A stretch of DNA of 64,000 nucleotides. Source: Odontesthes bonariensis (lineage: Eukaryota; Chordata; Actinopteri; Atheriniformes; Atherinopsidae). The first letter of the stretch is position 1; each line of letters opens with the position of its first letter. A model generated the notes under the pieces. It made no database searches. It was not told the DNA's origin and saw nothing but the letters and a program-made list of their open reading frames with translations. Position numbers and translations under genes: made by a program. The stretch spans positions 18,990,822 through 19,054,821 of the forward strand of contig NC_134516.1 of assembly GCF_027942865.1 (NCBI RefSeq). Direction: 5' to 3'. Positions 41,000-52,500 of the stretch are shown in pieces.

Positions 41000-42760
41000 A
41001 AACAAAACCCTTAAAAAAATAATTATCAGGAAGGCACAGAGATCTTGTTATGCTCTCTAACTCTGCTGCAAGACAGAATGACCTTTAGTCAGGATTAGTA
41101 CAGTTAACTGTGACTCCAGGCTGTGGTGAGCTGTGCACGACACACTGTCCGCATTATGCACCGCAGCTTCAGAGATTATCTCGCCCTGCGGCGCCGTCAC
41201 AGCGCATGTTAGAGCCCTGCTGCGTCATGCACACAAGCCATACGGTGAATCAAATGAAGCAGTCCATCATTAGCAGCCTGCAGACGTTAAACTGTGCATA
41301 ATCAGGTAAAAGCTGACGCATTAAATTGGTTTGTAAGTGCTTTGGTTAGACATCATAGAGGATTTTATTTTAAACAGTATGACGGCTTTTAAGAAAATAC
41401 ATGTAAAGACAAGAAATCGTCCTCCAAAATGTGACACCACAGGAGGAACAAACATGTCAGATGCACAGACGTATTTACTGTGGTGAATGGTGCCGGGAGA
41501 GTGTTGAATCCTATTGCGTGAGTGACATGAATGTCACCATCATTTACTGATAGAATATGATGGCACTGACTTGCCAGCTTACTTCATTTGTTTTGTGCAC
41601 GTGTCACACATCTGTCTATCGATGCCAAACCACTGGGCCGCGGGCAGAAACCATAACAATATCAAATATGCAGCTTCAAGAGGCTGAAATTGTCCCTTAG
41701 TTCAAAGAATAGATGGAGATCTTACAATCAGCGCTGGTCTTAGAAACTAACCATGATTGTTTTCTCACCCTAAATCAGTAATGTTATCACATAAACCCAA
41801 CCAGGAAGTGATGAAAAGTATGATTGGTGTGCGTTACAATACAATGCACCGTCCATCTACTCCAACTTCCAGCCTCATTGGGAGGACTTTATGGCTTCTT
41901 ACACAAAATGATTGAGGAATACGTCTTAACTGATGTGGAAACACTGATTTGAGTCACATATCCTTCTTGCTGCTTCTACAAGGGAGCGTGTCATTATTGT
42001 AGGTATTTAAGAGTATGAAGAAATGACAATTGGAGACCTTAATGGAATATTGGACAGTTGTTTTCTCAAGTCTTTGGGTTTTGATGCCATTTCAGCCAGT
42101 CCTGCCCCTCGCCTGTGAGAGTCATTTAGAATAACAGGAATGGGTGGAGGAAAGATTGCGTGAGATTATCCGTCTCTTTCAGCGTCTGTACGAAGCAGCA
42201 AAAACCTAAAAAGGTACAGTTCACGTTTCAAAAAAGATCAAATACGCAGTGTAGCTGTGACATTTCCTCAGTGGTGACAGAAGGTGGAGATGTCACAGTT
42301 CGCTGTGTCTGGTGTAAAGGAGGCATCACATGTACAGCAGTGTTGTATTTTCCATGACCCTGAGTCTGCAAGCTCTGCTGGGCAGAGTGTGACGTAAATG
42401 TCTTCATCAGTAGATTTTCCAGCCAGTCAGCGGCAAAGATGGTCGATAGCTGCGTATGCCCTGCATTAAACTACTAATGATAACAAAGTACGTTTCTTTT
42501 TAGCCTTTTATCTGCAACAGAAAGTATTCAAATCCAGAATTATCCTCTGTGAGTTCACTGCTTACACTGTTTTGATTGGTAGAAGCAGAGCATTCCTTTC
42601 TGGCCCTGGATTGTGATGTTGGAAATGTTTGCGACCGTAAACTCTTACTGCATGGTTCGGATAGTTATGCGTGTATTTTCGGTTGCATTGGCCTCATCAT
42701 CTATTCAAATTGGCTTATGAATTAAACACGAGAGTCAGAGGCTGTCGGTCAAACTAGAAT
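41000..42760. other. Intergenic DNA, no gene seen
   Basis: No recognised exon or repeat; short open frames only. Confidence 0.4.
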
Positions 42761-42769
42761 GGTCTTGGA

Positions 42770-43240
42770 ATATAACCTCGAATCAGAGGACGCGGGGATG
42801 GTAAACAATGCTTAGAAGGCATTGGCATATTTCTTCATCTAACGTGCATCGTATCTTCAACTTAAGCAAGAAATCTGGAGGAATTTCAGTGTGTAAAGGG
42901 CAGGGATGCCAGCCTAGGAGCTCGGAGGCATCTGGGATGGACCATCTCACGTTGGAAACGTGAACTGTGATCAGACCGATCAGTGTTCCACATCTTTGTT
43001 GGAAGAAATGGACGCCGTGTGCAAAAGAGCCAAAGAGCAAAAGCAGCATCCAGACTGCTGTCAGCCACCAGTCCCTGCAGCCAGGCTCTGTGATGGGTTG
43101 GATCAGAGCTCCTGGCAAAGCTCATTTCCACCTCTGTGATGGCAGCATTAAAGCAGAAAAGCTCACTGAGATTTTACAGCAACGTATGCTGCAATCAGGA
43201 CCACATCTTTTTCTGGGGTGAAACCACATAATGCACATAT
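42770..43240 (+). pseudogene. Tc1-like transposase relic
   Basis: Decayed DNA that still aligns in several frames to the DD34E catalytic region of fish Tc1-like transposases. It shows an ATGGACGCCGTGTGCAAAAG stretch, then CTGTGATGG followed by a GGTTGGATCAGAGC stretch, then CAACGTATGCTGCAATC, corresponding to V-M-x-W-G-C-I and the QHMLPS block. Multiple stops and frameshifts. Confidence 0.5.
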
Positions 43241-43668
43241 TACAAAGGCAGGGCTGAGGAAGAAGAGTGTACGAGCAGGTTGTTCATCTCCATCAACGAG
43301 GTGGGAGCGTTTATGAAGATTCGCCCACTGTGTTTTCATTACAGGGTGAGTCGTTGGTCAGTTTCAGAGTAAAATGTCACAGGCTATTACTGTAAAACAT
43401 GCGTGAGGAACCATCACTGAACCACAACAAGACAGTGAGGGGAACTTGCAGCATCAGCTCCTGTCTTACCGTGTGACCCTAATCCCACATGAAGGCCACT
43501 ATAGACACATCTGTCCTCGGTAGAGGTGCCGTCCTGAATGTGGCGCCCTGACAGTGAGATCCTGTCAGATGTTAACATTGCTGTACCTGTCTACCTCAGG
43601 CAAGCTGTTTATGATGTTTAGGACCTTCCCTCCTGTGCCACGTTTCCCAGCGATGAAATGTTGCTTAA

Positions 43669-44431
43669 AGGGATAGTTCGCCTCTTTTGACATGAAGCTA
43701 TATGACATCCCATATTAGCAATATCGTGCATCAACGTTTTCTTACCCCCTGCTGCGTCCCGTGAGCAGAGTTCCAGCCTCGTTTTGGTGTTGGCGAAAGT
43801 AGTCCGGCTAGTTGGCTGGGGTTTAAAAAATAAAGCGTTTTGCTTCTCAAAACAATATGCGTTCAAAAGAGTAATACATTTACATCACAAAATCGTTCTC
43901 CAGGAAAAAATCAGACCTCACAATCGCTTGGCGCTATTTTCTCTCCCTTCTGCCGCCTGCCGACAGCCGGCCTGTTACGGTGTTTGCTGCTCGGAAGCAG
44001 GGGACTGCTCAGTCTACAATTCGGTCTGCACGGCCTACACAGCACGCAGTGATACGAAGGGAGAGAAAATAGTGCCCGGCTCACAGGACGCATAGGGGCT
44101 AAAGGCTGATTTATGGTCGCCTACGGAGAGCTCTCTCCGTCGACAGAGCCATCGTTCACTGTGAGGAGCGGAACGGAACCGGAAGGTGAACAATCAATCA
44201 ATGACTTTCACGACAGACGTCGCGAGATTGGATCGTTTAACGTAGCGACGCCTACTGATCGGGAGGTGAATTGCCTTGCGTATCCGACATCCCGACGGAG
44301 AACTTCGAAAGGACGGAGACCTGACGGATAGTGACGGAGAAGCATACTGAGGCCTTAAGTCAATGTTCATAAACGATATTGCTAGTATGGGATGTCATAC
44401 AGCTTCATGTCAAAAGAGGCGAACTATCCCT
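43669..44431. mobile_element. 763-bp TIR element in a TTAA target
   Basis: Bounded by TTAA at 43,665-43,668 and 44,432-44,435. Left end AGGGATAGTTCGCCTCTTTT is the exact reverse complement of the right end, and the match continues through TGACATGAAGCT and beyond (CATCCCATATTAGCAATATC against GATATTGCTAGTATGGGATG). No transposase. TTAA targets are used by piggyBac and Kolobok elements; the AGGG start fits Kolobok better. Confidence 0.85.
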
Positions 44432-44435
44432 TTAA

Positions 44436-45353
44436 CCCGTTAACATACAAGCTGAATGAAACCTTGAATCAAAGGGTAAATTACAGACAACATAATTTTA
44501 AATCCAAGACTTCTCCATGAACAGCAGTAAACTAAACGCTGCTGCCGGATCAAAAACACTCCATTGACACGAATTGTAAGATTAATGGGTGGCCACACAC
44601 GGCTAATTGATACCTATGAGTGAGGGAAATTAAATATGTATGTCAAGGACTGTGACCTTAAGCAATATAAACAAAGAGGAGGCCGTGGCAGAGAGAGCAT
44701 GAGAGAGGAAGAGGAGCGTGTTTGTGTGCCAGAATGTGCGCACATGTTGGTGTGTGGTGACACTGATGCAGCACAGCGAGCCGGGGGGATTCAACCTTTT
44801 GCAAGTGGCAAAGGCAGACATGATGAAGTCATGGTGACAACTCGTATCCCGCGGTCAGACATCATTTTAACACGCTTTTGCTTTTTTTACTAATCCCAAG
44901 GCCAGCTTATCAAATACACCAGCTTTACAGCAGGAGGGGGGAAAGGCAGACTTCAGTATTACAATATATTTACAATGAGAGAATATGAAAAATGAGCCCC
45001 TAAACCATTGAAGCTATAGCTATAACGGGATCTATAGCCATGATAGCAGCTAAATGCTAATGGTGACACTATACAAACTGATAAAAACTCTGGTCCTCTC
45101 CAGGTCTTAAAATGAGTTAAACACAACCTCAGATGAAGAGCAGCACATGGTAATTAACACCATATCATTATTAATTTAGGAAGAACTGAATTTTTCATAC
45201 ATGACATCTGCATTTTGCTTAAGTCCATCCTTCCTGCTTCAATGGGAGTTAAGAGGGTAAGAAGCAGCCAGGTGCTGCTGATCAATGCACTGATTAATTG
45301 ATCATCAGTAAGTGTGAGCACCTCTATAAAAGCAGACGTTTTGGAGCATTCTG
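44436..45353. other. Intergenic DNA; flank of a Tc1-like relic
   Basis: No gene seen. The last 250 bases or so probably belong to the 5' end of the Tc1-like relic that follows. Confidence 0.35.
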
Positions 45354-45556
45354 GTGCGTGTGAACACGATGCCATGGAGGAAAGACATCAGTAATGATCT
45401 TAGAGAAGCAACTGTTGCTTCCCATCAACCTGGGAAGAGTTATACGGCCGTTTCCAAACCATCTGGAGTCCATCGTTCTACAGAGAGAAAGATTATTCAC
45501 AAGTGGAAAACATTCAGGACAGCTGTCAATCTTCCCAGGAGTGGACGTCCCAGCAA

Positions 45557-45860
45557 GGTCACCCCAAGGTCAGAGACCCAAGAGCTACATCTCAGACTCT
45601 GCAGGCCTCAGTTAGCATGTTAAAGGTTAAAGGTCACCCCAAGGTCAGAAACCCAAGAGCTACATCTCAGACTCTGCGGGCCTCAGTTAGCATGTTAAAG
45701 GTTAAAGGTCACCCCAAGGTCAGAAACCCAAGAGCTACATCTCAGACTCTGCAGGCCTCAGTTAGCATGTTAAAGGTTAAAGGTCACCCCAAGGTCAGAA
45801 ACCCAAGAGCTACATCTCAGACTCTGCAGGCCTCAGTTAGCATGTTAAAGGTTAAAGGTC
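45557..45860 (+). repeat. 75-bp in-frame tandem repeat, four copies
   Basis: Units start at 45,557, 45,632, 45,707 and 45,782, with a partial fifth at 45,857. Each is 25 codons (GHPKVRNPRATSQTLQASVS then MLKVK), so length changes keep the frame. Units differ by only a few bases, which points to recent duplication of part of the transposase N-terminal domain. Confidence 0.95.
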
Positions 45861-46139
45861 ATGACAGCACAGTTAGAAACAGACTGAACAAGTATGGCTT
45901 GTTTGGAAGGGCTGCAGGAGAAAGCCTCTTCCCTCTAAAAAGAACATGGCAGCACAGCTTAGGTTTGCAAAGCTGCATCTGAACAAACCACAAGACTTCT
46001 GGAACAATGGGCCTCATGCAAGAACATTTTCGTATTTTTATTCTAAATTTCTCTCACTTTTTTCGTACGAAGATCTCGGACGAACACGCCACGTCAGATT
46101 CAACAAACGCTCTTAACTTCGGAAAAAGTGTGTAAGAGA

Positions 46140-46319
46140 ATGACATCAAGAAGCAAAAAGAACAACTTTACGGGCTCTGAGACTGAAGTTCTGCTTTCAG
46201 AGATCCAAAAAGGAAAATCTGTCCTTTTTAGCAGTGTCAGCAGTGGAATTACGGGACCTGCTAAAGCGAAGAACTGGGAAGCAATTACGAGTGCTGTTAA
46301 TACCATGTCACCGAAATAA
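46140..46319 (+). CDS. Harbinger Myb/SANT-like protein (60-64 aa)
   Basis: Open frame to TAA at 46,317-46,319. It contains the N-terminal part of a Myb/SANT-type DNA-binding domain (NFTGSETEVLLSEIQKGKS ... KAKNWEAITSAVN), as in the second gene of PIF/Harbinger elements, which brings the transposase to DNA. The ATG at 46,140 is the likely start. It is much shorter than typical Myb-like partners, so it is probably a truncated copy ending just before an AAT repeat at 46,316-46,335. Confidence 0.55.
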   Translation: MTSRSKKNNFTGSETEVLLSEIQKGKSVLFSSVSSGITGPAKAKNWEAITSAVNTMSPK

Positions 46320-46429
46320 TAATAATAATAATAAAAAAGAAATGGCTTAATATGAAAATAGCTTTTAAAAAAAAAACATTTCTCGCCCTGGGCAGGCGAT
46401 CGATGACTGCAACTAAAGCCGTGCAATCA

Positions 46430-47027
46430 GTTGTTGCCTCATCATGATGGCTCTTCGATGGGGTGGTCCATGAGGGGGGTCTTCTGGCACCACACCTTCT
46501 GGTCTGCCTGGGCTGGTTCAGGTTGTAGGAGACCCTTGTTCATGGCAATATTGTGCAAATCTGGCATGCCTTCTCTGGGTTATAGAGCAGTTTGCCCCCC
46601 CGCTGTATCGAGACACACCCACCCGGCCTTCAGCTCAGTGCGCTCCACAACAGCACGAGTGCTTTGATGTGTATATGTGTCTCGTGCTCCGATTATGTTT
46701 GGCAGTCCAGCCACGGCATGAAAGTCCCTCTTAATTTGTTCTTGTTGGACAGCGGTGTATGGGAATTTGATGTACCATGGGTGATAAACTGATGAGAGCT
46801 TTGATGACCAAGGGGAGCGCACGACTCACAGAGGACTGGGACACACCGATCTGTCTCCAGTCTCCCTCTGAAAGGTTCCAGTGGCCAAAAATCCAAGGGT
46901 GGTGAGGACCTGGACGTGTGGTGGAATTGGGTTTGATCGGCGTGTTTCTCTCTAGAGTTGTGGCTCTAGCAAGTTGCATATTTGCAGTAGCACAGTCCTT
47001 GGGAATCTTAATCGAGAGGTCAGCCAT
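46430..47027 (-). pseudogene. HARBI1-like transposase relic
   Basis: Minus-strand pieces match the N-terminal half of Harbinger transposases: WRQIGVSQSSVSRALPLVIK (the helix-turn-helix) in one frame. Another frame has PWYIKFPYTAVQQEQIKRDF, then VAGLPNIIGARDTYTH, where the first catalytic Asp region (IGAxDxxHI) should lie. A frameshift near 46,760-46,790 separates them, and the later catalytic residues are not seen. Dead copy. Confidence 0.7.
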
Positions 47028-47879
47028 TCGTCTGTCTCTACACGGTCTCTTCCAAGAGCCTGATGCGCTAAGGCATCCGAAAGTAGCAAGTCAGCCGCTG
47101 GTTCGTGTTATATACAGAGTCAGATTAACCTTCAGTGCATAATTTAAGTCAAACAGAATAATTTCAGCATCATTATGGGGTATAATGTATATATTTATTT
47201 ATGTTTGCTTCAAAGTAATTAAATATACAATCCATTAGTCAAGCAAACTTGATTGGAATAACAGCGGACTATTTTACGAAACTCCTACGACAGGTCTGGA
47301 TCACTCGTAAATTCTATTCGTACCTGAAAGAAAACGTAAAATACAAAGATTGCGCAATGCGCAAAATCTCTTAAATCACTCGAACGCATGACTTAAGAAC
47401 AAATCTGTTTGTACAAATGGTTCGTGCATGAGGCCCAATGTCCTTTGGACAGAGCAGACCAAAGTGGAGATGTTTGCTCATAATGCACAGCAGCACGTTT
47501 GGAGGAAACCAAACACAGCATATCAGCACAAACACCTCACACCAGCTGTCAAGCACGGTGGTGGAGGGCTGATGATCTGGGCTGGTTCTGCAGCCACAGG
47601 ACCTGGGCACCTTGCAGCCACTGAGTCCACCATGAACTCCTCTGGATACCAAAGTGTTCTAGAGTCAGATGTGAGGCCGTCTGTCCGACAGCTGAAGCTG
47701 GGCTGAAACTGGCTCATCAACAGGACAAAGATCCCAAACACAGCAGCAGATCTACAGCAGAATGTGTGAAGAAGAGAAGAATCAAGGTGCTGCACCGGTC
47801 CAGTCAGAGTCCAGACTATCCATACTGGGGATTTTACGGCCTTTCACCATAGAATAGTACTGAAACTGAGAGCTGCCTT

Positions 47880-48350
47880 GTCTTTGACCATTTATTTTGA
47901 TGCCATTATTTCAACATAACAATAACAATAATAATGTGAAATCGCAACATTTCGTAACCTTTTATCTTGAGGAAAAAAGCCGTTGTTTCTTGAGATCACA
48001 AGGTGAATATGATGAGCTTGAAAAGGAGAGGTAAGCACCTTAAAAATCATTCATTATCGCTGTCATAACAGTTAGAGAACATTCATGAGATTGAGTCTTC
48101 TTAATTTAAGTTCTATTGTTAGTTTATCGTAAGAAGTTGGAATAGATGATTTAGTTTCCCTTTGAATTGATGTGAAATATGATGTTTCAGTTGGAAAACA
48201 TAGTTGTTAAACTCATGTTTTAGTTAGTTTTTCTAACTAGGTCGCACACTAAAGTCCACTTGTACTTATATACTGTCAAAGTCCCGCTGTCTCTGTCTTT
48301 TTATGTAGTTTCCTCATTGACTCTTTGGTTAAAACAGACGTTTTATGGTT
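47880..48350. other. Intergenic DNA upstream of steap3
   Basis: AT-rich, ends of the Tc1 relic then unique-looking sequence; no exon seen. Confidence 0.4.
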
Positions 48351-48379
48351 TTTAAAGACTCAGTTATGGGAGGCTCGTG

Positions 48380-48503
48380 CTCGTGTTTTATCTTCCTCGC
48401 ACAGGAGGGGGCGTGGCTTTGGCTGCTGCGTCATGATATCAGGAAGAAACGTTCCAGCATTTTCACAGAAAGCGGCGGAGCGGGTGGAATTTAACTGCTG
48501 CCA
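48380..48503 (+). promoter_or_regulatory. steap3: Candidate steap3 promoter and non-coding first exon
   Basis: GC-richer block with GGGGGCGTGG (Sp1/KLF-like). It ends at ...AACTGCTGCCA followed by the good donor GTGAGTAAAG at 48,504. The ATG exon of steap3 begins with an acceptor (CTACAG at 49,335) just 22 bases before the ATG, so an upstream non-coding exon is required; this is the best candidate. Exon start is not determined. Confidence 0.4.
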
Positions 48504-49357
48504 GTGAGTAAAGTTATCTCTGCAAGCGCGAAAAGGAGGTTGTTTGTGTGTTTTTAAGTTATTGTTCTAGCAAAATGTCGGGGTTTGGTCGGCTTAAACG
48601 AAGTGTGTGTTGAGGAGAATAACTTAAATCGGAGGTGAAGTTTCCACGAGTTCAGTCAAGGACAACAAGCGAGGCGGCTTCAACCCGGTTGTTTTGTTGT
48701 AGACAGAATGTCCTGTTAATTTCTCGCACTTAAAGGTTTTATCGCTTTCTGATCAGGTTTAACAAAGGGCACAACGGTAATTGGGACATGTTTGGAATAT
48801 TCACGGTTGTTTTTTTTAATTCGGCGTGTGAATGGATAAGCGTAGAAGCAGCTAAAAGTGACTATTATCAATGTTTATGCAGGTATTGAGTGATGTAGCG
48901 AGCCGAATTAGGACGGGCTCGCATGAATGACAGGTTGGTTGGTAAAATGTGCCTTATGTTGCAATGATGCCGTGTAATTTTTGACTAAAAAAAATAAGTT
49001 GTTACCGTGTATTCTATCTATGCTATTATTGGATGTAGCCTCCTTTGACAGAGCAGCTACAGAACTGGGACATGCCAGTTGAGACTCAGAGATAAGAGGA
49101 ATGAGGACTTCTCTGTTCAAAAGAAGCAGAAAAAACACAAACAGTTAAAGCGAAACTTCATGACAAATTTAATTTTAGTGTCACTTTTTACATCCTTATT
49201 TTCGTATTATGTCAAATGAAATGGCAAGTAACAAGACTAGACTACTGAATCTCTTTTCAGTGACTTGATTATGTGCTTGATCTAATAACCAGTTGAGTCA
49301 TAAAACTAAGTTACGATCCCATCTGCTGTCTACAGATTTGTATTTTGTAAGAGCATT

Positions 49358-49585
49358 ATGCCTGATGAGATGGGAAAGCCATTAATCCGAGAACGAGGCG
49401 AAGGAGGAGGCTCCAGACACCTTGAAGCCTGTGTGTCTGATCCCGGAGCTCCGGTGATTGGCATCCTGGGCACGGGTGACTTTTCCCGCTCGCTGGCCAG
49501 ACGGCTGGTGGCCTCAGGATACCAAGTTGTGGTGGGGAGTCGGACCCCGAAGCGCTCTGTGGCTCTGTTCCCCGAGGAGGCCGAG
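49358..49585 (+). CDS. steap3: steap3 coding exon 1
   Basis: 76 codons, [10 protein letters not shown] to FPEEAE, with the NADPH-binding glycine loop. Preceded by a 22-base 5' UTR after acceptor CTACAG. Donor GAG|GTGACG. Confidence 0.93.
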
Positions 49586-52500
49586 GTGACGCACACACAC
49601 TGATCCTCACCATGTAATTAGTGTTTTTCTTTCCTCCTGGAGATAATTATATGTACACCTTTGACTTCACCCACCGGGGATAATAACTGTCAGCGAAACT
49701 ACAAATAAAACAAAAGCAGCGTGTCTTTTATTTCCAGATGACGTCCCAGATGGAGGCAGCCAGCCAGGCGGACCTGGTCTTTGTCGCGGTGTTCCCTGAG
49801 CACCACTCCACGTTGGTGGCATTGAAGCCGGTGCTGGCAGGGAAGACTCTGGTGGACGTGAGCAACGGTTTCCGCATCAGCCAGTACGGTCCCTCTAATG
49901 CTGAACTGCTGGCAGACCTTTTTCCGGAGAGCTCTGTGGTCAAAGGGTTTAACACCATTTCAGCCTGGACGCTCCAGATGGGACCACGTGATGGAAGCAG
50001 GCAGGTGGGATACATCCGGTGCAATCTGTTGGTTTCCTTAGCCAGGAAAGTGTTTTTGAATTGGCTCTATATGAATGAATTGGATTATTTTATAAATAAT
50101 TATGATTACAATTAGGGTTGCAAAATTCCCAGAATTTTCAAAGACGGAAACTTTCCATGGGAATTTAAGGGAATTAACGGGAATTTATTAGCCTGGCTGA
50201 CGCGTCCACAATCTCGATGAGATGGTGGTCTGGGAACTAGGTGTGCATTTTCTCGTATTTGAGGCGTGGTTTACGAATGCCTAGAGCCGTTTATTGGGCG
50301 CTACGAATGTCTATCAAATGACGTCAGGTTCTTCCCATGCTGCTTTGCGCGCGATTCATAGCCAATTGTATCACTTATACCAGATGACGACAGAAATTCG
50401 ACGAGGAAGAAGAAAAAAAAAGTAAAATAAAAGTAAACTTGCGCTCTAAGCTACTTAAATTGACAACAAAGTAGGCCTATATGCTATATTCTACATGAAT
50501 TTTTATGTTGTAGAGTTGTGAATTTATTTTATCAATGGAGAAATTGAGCAGCCTTGCTTTGTTGTCTACAGTAGTAGATCAACCCTCATCTTACTTTGAA
50601 GCTCCCAGCTCCCAGAAGTGACGTCAACGAAGCTTTAGCAGCAGAAAAGCTATCAGGCTTGTGTTGATAATAATAAACTCCTGGACTATGTACAAACTTC
50701 CAAATGCATCGTTTTGTGAGTACAGACCATATTTGTGCTACTGTAGAAGTTTGGTGTTATGGCATGTGATTTTAGTGTGGTAATTTTGGAGATACTGCCA
50801 GGGTCCGTCAGCGCTTGTACTAAGCTATTCGGGATAACTCAGTAACTCAGCTGATGTTCAGCCAATATCGGAAAAACTTCGGGTGGGCTACTTGGCTGGA
50901 TGTCACGGTTCAAATGACCCTAGGGTGAATCTACTCCGAAACACTTTCTAAGGCTGCATCGAACGGTAACGTTGTGTCCGCTGTCATGTTGGATTAACAC
51001 TCTACAAGCTTCGTGTAGCGCATAGACGTCGTCATCGTCTTGCTGCTGCTGCTGCTGCCCCCCCGTTCTGTGATTGGTTCCCAAACTCTGGCAAAAATAA
51101 GGGCGGTGGTTTCCAGGCTGACTTTGCAGTGAGAATGAAATCGAGCGCAAAGCAGCATGGGAATTCCCAGGCTAGGGAATTTATGGGAATAAACTGGGAA
51201 TTTTCAAAATTGAAGGTTGGCTCTTCTAGGGAACTTAAATATAGTTGAGGAAAGTATATTTTAGCATAATCTTGACTAAAACAAACAGATGGAATTCCTC
51301 AATCACATGCACAGAGCACACTGCTTACTGCACGGCTATTGAGACCACACCCCCTAGTGGCACTGTGCATGCCTCCATCACATGTACAGAAGATTGAACC
51401 CAAAACTCCTGTTTTTGTTCATCCATGAAACCAGTAATTAGAACGTGTTCTATTCTACTTACCATACCATACCTACTTTATTTATAAAGCACTTTATACA
51501 CCCACAGGACCAAAGTGCTATACACAATCATAAAATACAATACAATCATAAAATAGAAGGGTCAAATATAAAAGCAGTACTAAAGTAATTAAAATGTAAA
51601 CACAATAAAACAAAGTCAAACATCTCAGATTGTGCCAAAAGCCAAAGAAAAAAGATGGGTCTTAAGCTGGGATTTAAAAACAACAAGTAAAGGGCTACTT
51701 ACAAATAAATCTGAAAACATTTTGTATGGATGTTTTCTTATGACTTCTGTTTATATTTATGCTTGGATATAATATATTCCCAGTTAGTTCTCCTAAATTC
51801 CCATTAGTTCCCATTATTCCCATGGAAAGTGTCCAATATGGAATATATCCAAAATTCCCAAGCTTAACTTCCCATGGAAATTTACCAGAAACTTTCCGCC
51901 CCTTTGCAACCCTAATTACAATGAGTTGAATTCCAATTGGCTGGAATTGGACTTTATTATTTAAGTGCCTTGAGATGACATTTGTTGTATTTAGCGCTAT
52001 ATAAATAAAAATTAATTGAATTGAATTGAATCCGCAGGGAGAACCAGTGGAGGATGTGCTGTTGGATAAACAGTTTGAGGGAGAAATGTTTCATCCTCTT
52101 GTGATAATTTCTTTGCAGGTTTTCCTGTGCAGCAACAGTCAAAAAGCCAAGAACTCAGTGAAGCAGATCTGCCACAGGATGGGCTTCATCCCTGTCGACA
52201 TGGGCCTCCTTTCCTCCGCTCTGGAGATCGAAAACCTCCCGCTCTACCTGTTTCCCTCCTGGCGGGTCCCCATCCTCTCCACCCTTGCTCTCTTCATCTT
52301 CTTCTACCTGTACAACTTCACCCGAGACGTCCTGCATCCCGAAGTCACAGCAGGAAAGAGCTTTTTCTACAAAATGCCCATCGACACTGTAAATGTCACT
52401 CTTCCCTCTGTGGCCTTGGTGATGTTGGCGTTGGTTTACACGCCCGGTTTGTGCGCCGCCTTCCTCCAGCTGTGGTGGGGCACCAAGTACAATCGCTTCC

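Larger units (their letters stand above)
46009..47436. mobile_element. PIF/Harbinger-type transposon, 1,428 bp
   Basis: Ends GGGCCTCATGCA and TGCATGAGGCCC are a perfect 12-bp inverted pair, flanked by AAT at 46,006-46,008 and 47,437-47,439. Removing it rejoins the Tc1 relic as CTGGAACAATGTCCTTTGGA. It carries the two-gene layout of Harbinger elements: a Myb/SANT-type gene on the plus strand and a HARBI1-like transposase relic on the minus strand. The 3-bp duplication is right for the superfamily, although AAT differs from the usual TWA. Confidence 0.85.
45369..47870 (+). pseudogene. Tc1-like transposase relic, split by a Harbinger element and carrying a 75-bp tandem repeat
   Basis: Opens with ATG and a Tc1 N-terminal paired-type helix-turn-helix (MPWRKDISNDLREATVASHQ ... 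SGRPSKVTPR). It then carries four extra 75-bp units, resumes with TVRNRLNKYGLFGRAAGE, and is cut at 46,008 by a 1.4-kb insertion. It continues at 47,440 with VLWTEQTKVEMFAHNAQQHV, then HGGGGLMIWAGSAATGPGHL, covering the first catalytic Asp region and the block before the second. Later sequence has several stops, so the gene is dead. DD34E-type cut-and-paste transposase by family. Confidence 0.8.
50113..51914. mobile_element. hAT-type MITE in steap3 intron 2, carrying nested insertions
   Basis: Ends TAGGGTTGCAAA and TTTGCAACCCTA are a perfect inverted pair, flanked by 8-bp duplications ATTACAAT at 50,105-50,112 and 51,915-51,922. The body has the GGGAATTT/AATTCCC-rich text of a common fish MITE. 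It was later hit by a 986-bp element at 50,189-51,174 and by a LINE 3' tail at about 51,465-51,720. No transposase. Confidence 0.9.

Noticed and set aside
42783-43221. Overlapping 80-110-codon frames as a membrane protein gene
   Set aside because: Plus-strand text matches a decayed Tc1-like transposase; the frames are chance openings on both strands.
45503-45982. 159-codon frame with 25-residue repeats as a repeat-protein gene
   Set aside because: Frame lies within a Tc1 transposase relic in a shifted reading frame; the repeats are the local 75-bp duplication.
52026-52118. Upstream in-frame extension of steap3 exon 3
   Set aside because: It overlaps a LINE tail and lies before a strong TTTGCAG acceptor; homologous sequence starts at VFLCSNS.
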